Below, piece by piece: positions 1 through 18,900 of a stretch of 64,000 bases of DNA (its first letter is position 1; each line of letters opens with the position of its first letter). Location of the stretch: NCBI RefSeq assembly GCF_052324685.1, contig NC_135212.1, positions 3,666,705-3,730,704 on the forward strand, in the 5' to 3' direction. Source of the DNA: Brachyhypopomus gauderio (lineage: Eukaryota; Chordata; Actinopteri; Gymnotiformes; Hypopomidae). The position numbers and the translations under genes are program-made. The notes under the pieces are model-generated. The model did no database searches and had not been told where the DNA came from. It saw nothing but the letters and a program-made list of their open reading frames with translations.

Positions 1-1649
1 ATAAGCTGGTACTAGATGTATCAGACCCATATTGTTGCTGTACTTGTACGCATATCAGTTCTGTACACATTTTTCTAGGGTTGGATGTCCATTCTGAAGT
101 CCTTTTAGCACAGGAGCCTTCTCTGACCTTAGGTAGTGGTTAGGGCAGGAGTGGTCCTGGGGAACCAGAATCCAGTGTAGTTTGGCCACTCCTACTCTAA
201 CACAGGAAAATCAACCAGCTGAACTCTAATCTTCCAGGACCAGAGCTGGGCACCCCTGGTTTTGGGGGCAGTTATGTTTCAGAGGGTGTGCAATTTTAAT
301 GGGTGGAAATGTAACGGTTGAGCACAACCAACATAATAGGGCTTTGGGTCATCCCCCCTTCATCTGAACACTGACAAAGATCCATACATTAAATAAATCT
401 CTTCAAGAACCCCATCTGATTTGTGCTTTTTCCCCCTCCTTTTCCAAATCATGTTCTTGCTTATAGCTTTGCTCTTGCTATAGAATTTTTTTTCTTTAAT
501 AAATTCTCACCAAAACTGGTAAAGTGACAAACAGAACAGAAAGGGGTAAAACTGAAATTATTTACCACCAGTTTATTATATGGTAACATAACTAGGAAAA
601 CGGTGTGTCGTTTCGCATGTAAACAGTGATGCTTTTTCCTTAAGGTTTGTGAATAAAACAGCATGAAAATGCTGTTATGTATGCTAGACTTTTTTAATGT
701 AGCATGTACACAACCAAGATTCATGTTTTGCCAAACACAATTGGTACTATACATATATATATATGGGTTTTAATCCATATCATGGACCGTTTCTAAAATA
801 GAGGTTCCTCTAAAATGTATTTATCAGATTGAATACCAACGTTAACAGACTTGTAGTTCGAAAGCTAAAATTATGATTTGGAGATTTGTTTTTAATTTAA
901 ACTTAATTAAATTTTGTTTTCATCCATCTGAAAATCCCTCTGAATCCTTCTGAAAAGCATTGTGAACATAGTGGCAACACAATGGGAAAGAAAATATATG
1001 GCCCCTGAATTAGTGAGGTTCTCCTTACTGTGAAAGGTACATGTATGTTGCATGTTTGGTCCTCTGAAACTTGGTGAGGATTTCTCAGAACTGCCAAAGA
1101 AAACGATTATCTAATATGGCATATCCTAATAAATTCACTTGTATTATCCCTTTAGAATTTGGACTGAACTTTCCATCAAAATCAGAACTGCAGAACATAA
1201 AAAAAAGTTTTAAAACGGAATTATTTAAAAACGTTATTAGGACGACGACAATCTTAATGCCATATCTGACAGGAGAAAAATAAAAGACCCAATGTTTCTT
1301 CGTGACAATATCTTCAGTGATCATCCTTCTTTTCTGAGGCAGCAATAACCAGGTAAAAAAAAAAAAAAAAAAAAGAACCATCATGCAGTTTCTAATTAGT
1401 TATTCTTAATGCCTATAATAACTACAGCATAAACTTCTAAGATCACACACGTTTCATAATAAGTTAAATTCACCAAGACACTGCATGTTGGTTCTGTGTG
1501 GTGTTTAAGAAGCAGTGGTCTGGTCCATAAAGAGCAAAAAATAATATCAGATTATGGGGGGCAGCTGATGGTATAACCACTTCTGCATGGAAAGCCTGAA
1601 TGCTGTATATTAAGCTACAAAGACACTTGATGGAGTGAAGGGAGCATGT
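1..1649. other. 3' flank of gtpbp1, no gene seen
   Basis: This stretch lies downstream of the gtpbp1 stop codon on the minus strand and probably holds its 3' UTR. A minus-strand AATAAA occurs near 571-576, which would give a UTR of about 1.1 kb, but this is only a candidate. There is an 18-19 nt poly-A run near 1356. The open frames here are short and show no protein-like composition. Confidence 0.4.
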
Positions 1650-7825
<6,176 letters not shown>

Positions 7826-9179
7826 CGTTCAACCGGGGAGTTTAGTTTAAAAGCACAAATAAAAGCGACGCTCGGTGTTTTAAATCGGCGTCGTGGGAAC
7901 CAAACACGAGCTGATGCAACGAACCAGCGTCTCGTCCAACCCGCTAGCTCCGCGGCTAACTAGCTCGGCGGCTAGCGCGGACGTGCACCCACAACCGCCG
8001 TTAACGCCGAATACAAACGCCGAGACCGACCTACACATTTACACGCGTCGTCGTTAATGTCGTTACGGGTTGACTACATAGTGAATAACACCGCTGGGTT
8101 CACTCGCCACAATAAACGAGCAACGCGCGTCTCGGTGTTTATAGTTTTAAAAACAGGTTAGCTAGCGTGTGCGGCTCAACTAGACACGCCTCTTAATTAA
8201 TTATTCAGCAGCCTCTTTGACCAATCATTTTTTGCTCGGGTTGCACATGCCCACGTGCCACTGATATCCAATCAGTGCCGTGTTCCGCTCGAGTCCCTTC
8301 ATAGAAACCCCTTACTGTTACAGTGTCCCTTTGTAACTGAAGCTTCAAAATTGTTGCACTTTGCCTAATAGTGTTAGCTTGTTAATTGCAATATAAGCAC
8401 ACCGTCACACCTTAGGTAAGGTTATATAAATAGTTTGGAGAATTGGGGGTGTCACTGAGACCATGAGTGAAGAGCCATCATGCCTCTACAAGAAGGGATA
8501 AGATATTCTGAAATGATATTTTAAGTCATCGTTTGTAATTGTGTTTTATCTATTCATAATTGGCCTGTCAACATCTAATCAAATACAAAAGAGAAAAACT
8601 CTTTCAAACTTGCCTTTTCAGTTTGTGTTGAATGAGGTGTTGAAATAAGCCCCTTTGTCTCGCCTTTTGAATTTTGCTGCCTAAAATTGCCCACAAAATA
8701 CTGGTTGGCTGACTACTTTTCAGTCTTTTGTAAGGAAAATCTATTACACAGGCACTCTATACAAATGTCCAAGGCTATCATTTACATGAACATAAGCCAC
8801 AAGGAAAAAACAAACAAACAAAAAAACTAGGGTAGTTCTTCCACTTTGGATAAGCCACTGGTGTAGGCATCAGAGATCAGAACAAAGCACACATGGATCT
8901 TTCTATGACGATTTATAGATTTATGGCCTTAATGCAGCAAACAGCAACACTGACGGTTCTCACCTTACATAGTAGTGCTCTCTAGAGCTCAGTCATCTTT
9001 AACAATGGCACGTGTGATCAAGCCTCTGAGGTGTAGGGGAGCATAAAGGTGCATTACATTTACATTTACGACATTTAGTTGGTTTTGGTTTCTGTTCACG
9101 TGTTTTTGAGATTTTTGACTCCATAGGAAACCAGTCCATGAGAGGACTGTTCCAAAGTGGTTTATTGTGGGCTATTTAT

Positions 9180-9250
9180 TTATTTACATTTACGACATTT
9201 AGCAGACCTTCTTATCCAGAGCGACTTACAAAGTGCTTTGCATCTGACTC
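9180..9250 (+). repeat. Teleost SINE/L2-tail-like repeat fragment
   Basis: Contains the phrase CATTTAGCAGACCTTCTTAT followed by CCAGAGCGACTTACA, a very common interspersed motif in teleost genomes. A second partial copy of its head (TTTACGACATTTAG) lies at about 9064-9078, so two fragments sit within 200 bp. Family name assigned from memory only. Confidence 0.6.
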
Positions 9251-11837
9251 CCACAAGACTCAGGAGGCATTACTCCCACTAGACTCATTGTAATTCATCT
9301 GAGAGTAATAGCAATGGTAGCATGAACGCTAAAGTGGCGTCTGGCTGCACACACACACACATCTAAACACCATTAAAATCAGAATTAAACTGATACATTT
9401 GGTTAGTGTGGGCTTTATGCAAGGCTGTTGCAGAAAAGGCCTCCACATTATGTAACATAGATCTGTTTGTTGTTGTTGTTATTTATGTTATTTAATGCAG
9501 ATTATTATTTATCAATTTATTTTGAAGGCTTAAAATAAATGACACTAGACATTAATGAATTGTGGTCATGTACACGTTACGGTACAGCATCATCCTTTCA
9601 ACAGCCATGTCAGCATCAGAATCAGATTCACCTCTTTGATATGCATCATCTCTTTGATCTTCTACTCATTCTACCACATCTTAACACGCTTAGTAATTTA
9701 TTACCCATTCTGTAGTCCACTACTACATTTTCTCTACCTGATACTTTTAGAGGTAAAGGCTAAATTAATGTACAACTTAAAATAATAAACATAATTTAAA
9801 CATTTAATTTGTTCACCTTCAGTCTATAACTGATTGTACAAAAAAGAGTTTGAGTTAGGTATTTTTTTGTGTGGTTTTAAGGGGCTTTAAGAGTTATCAG
9901 AGCAGAAGAACGGTAAATGGATGCTTCAAGGCCCAGACACACAGCTTTAACTACACCTCTTTAGTTATTAATAACTTTAGGCTGCTGGTATACAGTTTGA
10001 AATGTATTTTCTATAGCATTTGTAGTGTCATTGCATTTATAACAATAACAAACAATAATACAAATCATCTTTTTCAAAAAAAGCCTTTTCAACATGTTGT
10101 TAAACCATGTTGTACAGTGCTAGGCAGAAAGTTGCCTCAGCTCTTAAAAGGTTGTTACAGATGGAAGATGACATGATAGCATTAAGAATGGCTTCTATTT
10201 TTATAACAGTAAAATGTACAGTCATATACAGTTATAACAATTAACCCAATGTTAATTCTAGCCTTCTGTATCAATATTCTATAAGTGTTCTGTTGCAAAC
10301 GTGAAGATGAAGGATGGAGAGTTTAAATTCTCTGATTGGATAGCAGTAATGGCAACGATGACCCAGATAAACCTAAACCCACACCTGCACGTTCTCAGTA
10401 CAAAGCCACGCTTACCAAACAGCATGTCCATGTGTGGAGAGAATGCTTGATGAGCTCAGAATTAACTGAATGTTGGTGAAACAGCATGAAAGATGCTGTC
10501 AGCTCAACCATCCATCAGTATGGATAACTTATGCATTCTTCTAAGGCTCAAGATTCACACTTGCTGTTCACTTCACCCAGGACTGGCCTCGCGAGAACCA
10601 CTGAGCCATTCCTGCATCAGTACGGCACTGCTTACCAGCAGATTAAGTGATACCAAAATTAACTAAACACTCTCTTGTCGGAGTTCTTTTCAGAAACAAA
10701 CGGTTCACAGCAGAAAAATCCTTTCGTCTTTTAGCCATGGCTTACACCAGCAAAGCTGCCTCCTCTGTTGAAAAAAAATTGTCCTGTGTATAATTACTCC
10801 TCCATGAATGTGATTTAGAAAACTCTCCAATGTGTGGGCACTCCTGCCATTAACTACCATCAGCCATGATTCAACATGTTACATTCATTTATAACCTAGA
10901 TACGTCAGTGAAAATTGAACAAGCGTTCACTTTTATTGGGTTAATAGGGTGATTCAAGGAGCACCTGTCACTCCATTGCTAATGATGAAGGATACAGCTA
11001 GTGTGGTTTAATGATATAGGCCAGGTTCAATGTTATATTTGCATATGCAGAGCAGAGTCCGTGCCAAAATCCTCACTAATGAGAGCAGAAGAATCAGATT
11101 ATTCATGAAGCACTTAAGATGGTTAACATAAAGTGTTTATGGAGATAGATGGACTATAGCATTTGCATACCTATAAAGTACATCTGAATGATACACGAAA
11201 TTATACACTTTAACACTGAATGCTAAAGTTTACATAAGTAAAACACTAGTCCTGTGAAATCACAAAGGAACCCTGGTGTGTAGAAAATTGACCTAGCTTT
11301 GTTATTATAATGTCAATTAATTATATTCTGACACAAAGATGTTGGGAAGGGGTTTGCAAACTTAGAAAGCTAGTGAAATAAATTCAGAATCCAGTCTCCA
11401 GATAATTATCCTAAGAAATAAAACTGCATTTAAAAATCCACGGTATCTTTGTAAAGCTGAAATACCATGCTGCCCCCTGTTGACCAAGCGGACCACACGA
11501 GGCTGGTCTACTGGTCTTTTATAAGAAACCAAATTCTAATTGCTAAAATGGTTTATTTTAAGCAGTAACATTTTAAATATATTTTACCATTTGACACTGG
11601 TAGAAATGGGTAGAAGCTGAAAGCTTGGAATTTAGCTTTTAGTAACGTATGTAGCTTGGTGAAAGATCACGGGGAAATAGTTTCACCCAAGTAAATTGAA
11701 CTAACCTACAAGTGAGCACGGCGTGATTTTATCACTTTGACACAGTGTATTATTTTCACGCCACAGCTACGCATTTGCCGTAACACTGTGAATGTTAAAT
11801 AAACAGCGGAACGTGCGTCCAGAGAATTAAAATGACA

Positions 11838-12212
11838 GTTGTAACGGTTGTGCAGCAGAAGGCGGAGAAGGATCCATAAGCAGATATGATAAATAACGTA
11901 TCTTTAATAAAACGTACAAAAATACAACAAACAGATCTCACTAAGGGACAAACCCGAAGGGTGGTGGGCAGCAGTACAAAATGGGCTAGGCTAAACAGGA
12001 CTGAATATCACAAGTCAGAGAAGGTCGAGTGGAAATCAGAGATACGGAACAACGGCTTGGTATGCAACGCAAGGAGGCAATACATCGCAACGGTGCGTTG
12101 TGCAGGTCTTTGATTAGGGTGTATTTGAATAGCTAATTGAAGTCAGGTGTAGTGTTCAGTATTCCGGTGATGGCGCCCTCTGGCGGTCCTGGGTGTGATC
12201 GGCAGCTCTAAC
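11838..12212 (-). repeat. LTR-like or DNA-element block bounded by TGTAAC...TAACA
   Basis: A 375-bp block starting TGTAACGG and ending CTCTAACA, GC-richer than its flanks and containing a GGCGCCCTCTGGCGGTCCTG phrase of a kind recurrent in fish repeats. No matching target duplication was found, so type and exact ends are uncertain. Confidence 0.35.
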
Positions 12213-12520
12213 AATTATTTCCGTTGTTTATCGTGTATCATAGAATGTTACGTAATCTTAAATGATCACACCGGAGCTGCTGGTAACTAGGGTAATAAGA
12301 TGAACAGATAGCTTCTTACCATTTTTTATCTAAAATACTTGGCGTCTCTCCCCTTTTGGGAGAACCCATTAAAGAGTTTTGCTTTGCTTGGATTGCTTAA
12401 TCTATGTTTATAAATTGGTAAAGTCGGTTATTTAGTGTAGTTTATTTTCAGCAGCTAAATAATAAAGGGAACAAATGCCATGCAGCTAAAATAACTTAAT
12501 ACCCAACCTACTGCGTGACC

Positions 12521-13610
12521 ATGTCAGCCGACATATGTTTATTTGATTTGGTGAACCTATCCATCGGCACACCAGAAGCTGGGGCTGTTAACTTCAACGC
12601 CTTGCACACTTTGCTGCACTCAATTTTGGATCACCTGAAGATAAAAAACCTGACAGTTGAACTGAGGGAATGGGACGTGGGCCAGGACCCCCGAGATACC
12701 AAGACGTCCTTACCACGGGAAGGCCCAAGTCCGTACCACTGCATGACGGACAGGCTACTCGAGGTGGAGAGGAAGATAGTCGCTCTAGAGAGACTCCCAA
12801 GCGCCAAGGAGCTTCTGAGTGGCGGAGCTTCGGGGACCATCACATCGGTGAACGACATATGGCAGCTGATGCAACTACGTCGAAAAGTGGAAACTAACGA
12901 AGAGGGAGTGTCCAAGGTAATTTATTAACGTGATGTCATATTATATCTATGTATGTAGTTAATTCATCTCTATTACTTTTTCTATTACTTGTATTTTCAA
13001 AGGAAAAAAGTATAATTGCACTTGTGGACTCTTGATCAGAGGTGGGTGTGGCATACTGTGTTCGTACTGCGTTTTGTTCCTCAGTGTATGACACTTATAC
13101 AAGACTTAATACAAGTGATTCAGGGATTGAAGGAGACCAGAGATAACCTGAAGAAGGAAGTCGGGGACCTTCAGAATCAACTCAGCCAGGTCACAAACAA
13201 AACAGACAGCAAACGTGCATATGAAATATGTGGATATCACATTGCAGTTATGAGCATATAATTGGTAATGGTACAAAACTATCATCTTAAAACCAACACA
13301 TTCATTAAAAGTAAACATTCTGTGTGCTACCGCAACCTTCAAATGATGAGGGGTATAGATGTTTTAGTGTATGATTCTTTTTCATATGTAGGTTAATGTC
13401 GACCAGTTGGATTGTAGAATCACTGTCGTGGAGCAATACTGCCACCTAGTGGACGACCTGGACAGTTTCACGGTAAATAAAGCCATTCAGGTCGCGTGCG
13501 AGCATGCGACAAATGATGACTAAGATGATATCCTGCCCACTGTGACTGCTGTGGGTGTTAATGACCTTTCACACATGACATTTTCTCTGCAGAGTTATGT
13601 TTATTCCTGA

Positions 13611-13648
<38 letters not shown>

Positions 13649-14785
13649 TAGCGAGAGCTGAGGGAGAAGGTGGCGCTCTACCCTCACCCTGAAGAGTTCA
13701 GCCAGTGTGTGACATGGGAGGTTATGCAGGCCACTCTTGTCAATAACAGACAAAAGATGAAGAAGGTTTGCTAGAGCTTTAACACTGAATGTGCTATTGA
13801 GATCCAGCCTTTCAAAGTGCACTCAGTGTTCAACACTGAGTCCTATAGTGTTCACTTGGCTTGCAGTGACTTACTTTAAAAGCAGAGATGAAATCTTGTA
13901 CTTTACGTAGACATTCGACTGACATTTGTAATCAAAATATAACTACTAATCTTTTTGATTGCTTGTGAGCATTTATTATGATTGTCACTGCCAACTTCAA
14001 CTCAAAACATTTAACAGAACTTCACATTACAATACTTGTGCTTTTAATACATTTTATTTTTAGAATGAGAAATGTGATGTAGTGCCACAAAAAAAAAAAT
14101 GCTATAAACTTATTGTACACTTCTAATATGATTTAATGGGGGAATATATGATTACTTGTACAGGATCGGAAGGATACACCTTTGAACCCAATGGGCTCAC
14201 CCACAGTGGGTCCACCTGGCATGTCGGACTCCACCAGCTGGACGAGCCCAGATCTTGGGGGTTCCTGTGGGGTTCCCTTGCCTCGCCCGCTCATGACGTC
14301 AATCAACAGTTTGGCTGAGCGCTACCCAGAAACGGTGGAAGCCCTGAGAGACATCGGCTGGTTACTTGAGAGGCACGAGGGTCTGGAGGCCCGTGTGGAA
14401 CACCTGGAGAGGGGCAAGACAGACCGGGCCCAGGTCCAGCAGCTCACGGAGACACACATGGGTATGGATCTGTTCCCAGGGCAACGATGTCAGACTCTGT
14501 TGAATAGAACAAGATTGGCAGACACCAGCCGAACACTCGGTTGAAATACTGCTGTTTTAACTCAGTATCAGTGAGGCCCTTTAGGAGTGTTGGAGAAAGG
14601 GTGATCCTGGTACCGTATTCTATCCTGATTGGTGTTAGATGGCTCTGGAAAAGTTCTCTTCCATATTTGAATTGTTCTGTTTTTGCTCAGGAGAAATATC
14701 CACACCAGAAAATACACTTGAGCAAGTGAATGATCTCAAGACTCTGATTGAGACTGTAATGGAAGTTAAACAGAAGGTATTTAAG

Positions 14786-14831
<46 letters not shown>

Positions 14832-15870
14832 AAGTCACAGTGTACATTATGGTTGTAGGTGTCCAAGTTGGAGCACTTTATGGATACAGTGCGTGTGTCA
14901 GTACGTCCAGACCTAGGTGAGGTGGTGACTCAGTCTGAGTCATGGAGTAGTCAGGATCATGGCGGTATCAGTGATCCCCATCAGCTGCAGCAACAGTGTC
15001 ACCAGATAGCCAACCTCAGGTGATACAGTATTTTCAGCCAGGAACATTGCGGCAATGCACTTCAAATGAGTGACTGGTTAAATAATTCTGGATGATGCAG
15101 TTAGCTGGACCTGACGATGTCCGGTATACCCATTGCACTGAGGCATCGTCTTCACTGTTGTGCACACACACTTACACAGGCAAGGTGTGCAGCAGCTGGA
15201 AGAGGAGGTGGGAAAGCTGAAGAAAGATCTGATGGCTCTCAAGGTGGAGCAGAAGAGCAGTGCGGATAAAGCCATGCAGGATCAGGTAAGAGACAGAGGG
15301 AGAGTGAGAGAAGGATGACTCCAGTGATCGAACACACTGCCTTCACTCTCTTGACACAATACTCGATAGCGTATCTGTTGCGTGTCCGTAGCTAGATAGC
15401 CTCCGATCCAATCTGGAGGATCTGATGACATCATCGCCCGCTATGCTGTCATGGAGTCTGCAGCGGGAGGGGTCTGATGTAGACCCAGGGCAGGAGGGCC
15501 TGGGTCATCGCTGGGGTCCGGCAGCAGGTCGGGGAAGCCCAGGTGGTCCCTCAGGTCAGGCTGGGCCCACGAGCCCCTCCTCCATGGTGGATCTGAGCAG
15601 GAAGATGAGCCAGCTGTTCCAGCGATATGAGAAGCTGCATGGCATGGTCACTGGCTTCATTAAGCAGGAGAGTGACAGGACAGAGCAGAGCATTGGCATA
15701 GTGAGTAAAGTACACAAACACACAGAGAATATATACATATACACACATGGAATACAAACACACACGCACAAACGTGTACACATACTAATCATATACATTA
15801 GTTTTTGTCCAAAATTTGTGATACAGAAACTTTTAATAACGTATATATCTAAAACTATTTACTCTTCTAT

Positions 15871-15943
<73 letters not shown>

Positions 15944-18900
15944 CAGTCTCTCTCCTCCAGTCCTCCAGAGTTAATAAGCCATATTCAGGGTGCTGTTCTG
16001 CAGCTCCAGTTGGAGTGTGAGAAGCTGCACAGCACGACCAGCCAGCTGATGGAGGCCCACGTCCAGAAACAGAGCCACATCGACGTGAGTTCAGCTGTGT
16101 TTGGGGCTGTGTCAGTGGAGCTGTGTTAGGGGCTGTGTCAGTGGAGCTGTGTTAGGGGCTGTGTCAGTGGAGCTGTGTTAGGGGCTGTGTCAGTGGAGCT
16201 GTGTTAGGGGCTGTGTCAGTGGAGCTGTGTCAGTGGAGCTGTGTTTGGGGCTGTGTCAGTGGAGCTGTGTCAGTGGGGCTGTGTCAGTGGGGCTGTGTCA
16301 GTGGGGCTGTGTCAGTGGGGCTGTGTCAGTGGAGCTGTGTTTGGGGCTGTGTCAATGGAGCTGTGTTAGGGGCTGTGTCAGTGGAGCTGTGTTAGGAGCT
16401 GTGTTTGGGGCTGTGTCAGTGGAGCTGTGTTTGGGGCTGTGTCAGTGGAGCTGTGTTTGGGGCCTTGGGTCAGTGAAGCTGTGTTTGGGGCCTTGGGTCA
16501 GTGAAGCTGTGTTTGGGGCTGGGTCAGTGAAGCTGTGTTTGGGGCTGTGTCAGTGGAGCTGTGTTTGGGGCTGTGTCAGTGGAGCTGTGTTTGGGGCTGT
16601 GTCAGTGGAGCTGTGTTTGGGGCTGTGTCAGTGGAGCTGTGTTGGGGGCTGTGTCAGTGGATCTGTTGGGGGCTGTGTCAATGGAGCTGTGTTAGGGGCT
16701 AGGCTCAGTGGGTCTAGGTTAGAAAAGGATTTTAAATGGATACTAAGGTATTAAGAGTGCAGTACAAACAGGTTAAACTTTCCCCATGTCCCTGTGCTTT
16801 CGGTCCTATTTTTAGGAATGCCTGATTTACCTTGTGAACTAGCTTTTGTCATGATCATGATCCTTTGCAGTTCCCACAGCAATGCCCCCTTGTGTCTTTG
16901 TTATGGTTTAGTGTCCTGGTTAGTATTATCATGTCAATCGTCACATCTGCTCATTTGTAACCCCGCCTCTCATTAGTGTTGTCACGTGTCTTGGTTTGGT
17001 TCCTTGTTTTACCTGTGTATTTAAACACTGCATTTTATATTCTCGATTGTAAGTTATTGTCATATTCAAGGTATGTTTTTGTTTACCTGTGTTTTTCTGA
17101 CTGTGGTTTCCTATTCATGTTTGTGTTTGTCTCTTTCACTGGTGTTTCACCTGTTAGTCTCGTTTGTTTCAGTTTAGTTATCTTGGATGTAGTGTCCGTG
17201 TTATCCTTGTTTCAGTTATCTTAGGTTTAGTGTGAATCCTCCGCAATATGTCCTGTTTAGTGACTCGTTCCTGGGTAACGTTATTAGCCATTGAAACCTC
17301 ATAAGGTTAATCAGGAATGTTTAGAGTGGGAACAAGACAAACATGTCCAAGTCAGGACTGATGAAGGAGAACCACTATAGTGCTACTGGCATTCTGGGTG
17401 TGCCTCAGAAAACTACATTTACTGAAATGCTTTTACCACCTGTACCAATTACACAGCACCTGTACCAGACCATGCAGGAACTGGAAGAGAAGAAGGCAGA
17501 CAAGGAGAAGGTGGAGATGGAGATCGGTGCTGTGAGTGTCTTAAACTTTAACACAGTCTTAAAGATGGCCCCATGCTGTGGCTTTCAGTGGCTGGATCTG
17601 CCCTTTCTCCCTTGTCCAGAAAGCTGACAAACGGGCCCTGGAGTCCAAGGTCAGCCGATTACAGTATGACGCCATGACGGAACAGCTGAACGGGATGTTT
17701 CAGGAGCTTCTGAACAAGGTCACGGGCCATGAGCAGGACTGGCATAAGGTGATCGAGAAGATCTCCAAAGAGATGGAGTGCAAGGTGAACTAAACACACC
17801 TGTAACAGAGCTGGATATTAACATATTGCATGTATTATATAATTGGATACAAACCAGGTAAATATGTTGGGTTACAATTGTGAACACTTTTTTTTCTCAT
17901 GTAAAAATGAGGTTTGTTTATCATGAGCATTGAATTTTAACATCAGAGAGAAGAACCCAGATTATGTCCCCTTCTCAGAGCAGAGAGGCTGTAAACATGG
18001 GACGTTTGCACTGTTGGTGTAAGTGCTGCAGCACCATATCACCACTGGCCACCAGAGGGAGCCAATGGGCTAATCAAGCCAAATGGGCTACACCTGCTTG
18101 ACAGCCCTTTATAAGCAGCTCCTGCCAAGATACTGGGTGCTGAATTGTATGTCCAATGTATGTCAGAATGGTATCTCGGGTAGGGGTTGTTGTGCATTTT
18201 TTTTTTTTTTTTTTGTCTTTCTTTTTTCTTGAGTCCTTCTCTGGTCTTGGTGTTTTTTTCTCCTCCTCTAAAAGCCTTTTAAATCTAAAGAACAAGTTTG
18301 TTCCCATCTTTCTTGGTTTTCTTTTTGCTACTCTTTTAGTTGGGGAGTTTTTCTTTTTCTTGTGCCTCGCTGTATGAGAGCTAGTCCTCCCCCTGGTGCC
18401 CTTTGTTCTCTCTTTCCCGCCCAAAACCGTTTTGACTACAACCTTCTTTTGTTTTCTCCTCCACCTCCTCCTGGCTGTTCCTTTCGCCCCCTCTCTGTTC
18501 TCTATCCCAGTTGTAGTTCAGCTCAGCAACTGGGTCCCACCTACCCAAAACCCGTCGTGGCTCATATGGTTCACCGCTGCCTAGCCACCCCGTTACAGAT
18601 GGAGCCTGTTGGTTTGACATGATCGTAGGAATTGGGCATTCAGCAGCAGAACTATGGTGTAGTTTCACCTGTTCTAACACATTTAATTCGAGTCATCACT
18701 TATCAAGCCCTCCATGAGATGGAGGGAAAATGTAAATCTCTGTGGTACTTTGCTTGACTGGGAAGGGGATCAGGAGGCCCTGAAGAAGATATTCAGAGTC
18801 TGGGCAGGCCGAGGATGTCGAGGGGTTTTGTTGCGGATGAACCCAACAAATGTGCTTCGTGGATAAATGTCATACTATGCAATTGGGATTATGATTCCAG

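Larger units (their letters stand above)
8171..12520. other. Intergenic region between gtpbp1 and the QRICH2-like gene
   Basis: AT-rich sequence with no convincing exon on either strand. It separates two divergently transcribed genes. It contains the short interspersed repeat pieces near 9.05-9.25 kb and an LTR-like block at 11.8-12.2 kb, listed separately. The last 250 bases probably hold the promoter of the gene starting at 12521; no TATA box is evident. Confidence 0.5.

Noticed and set aside
461-754. 97-codon minus-strand frame downstream of gtpbp1
   Set aside because: AT-rich, no splice support, no recognisable motif; likely 3' UTR or spacer.
16201-16754. Long plus-strand reading frames rich in VSVELCLG
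   Set aside because: They are translations of the intron 10 minisatellite, in several frames, with no start context or conservation signal.
16790-17290. Possible LTR or promoter-like block in intron 10 (GTATTTAAACACTG)
   Set aside because: The text resembles fish LTR U3 sequence, but no ends or duplications were found, so it was not called.
17985-18620. LTR-like block in intron 12 (CCCTTTATAAGCAGCTCC)
   Set aside because: A TATA-like box and pyrimidine-rich tail suggest an LTR, but no TG...CA ends or target duplication could be placed.
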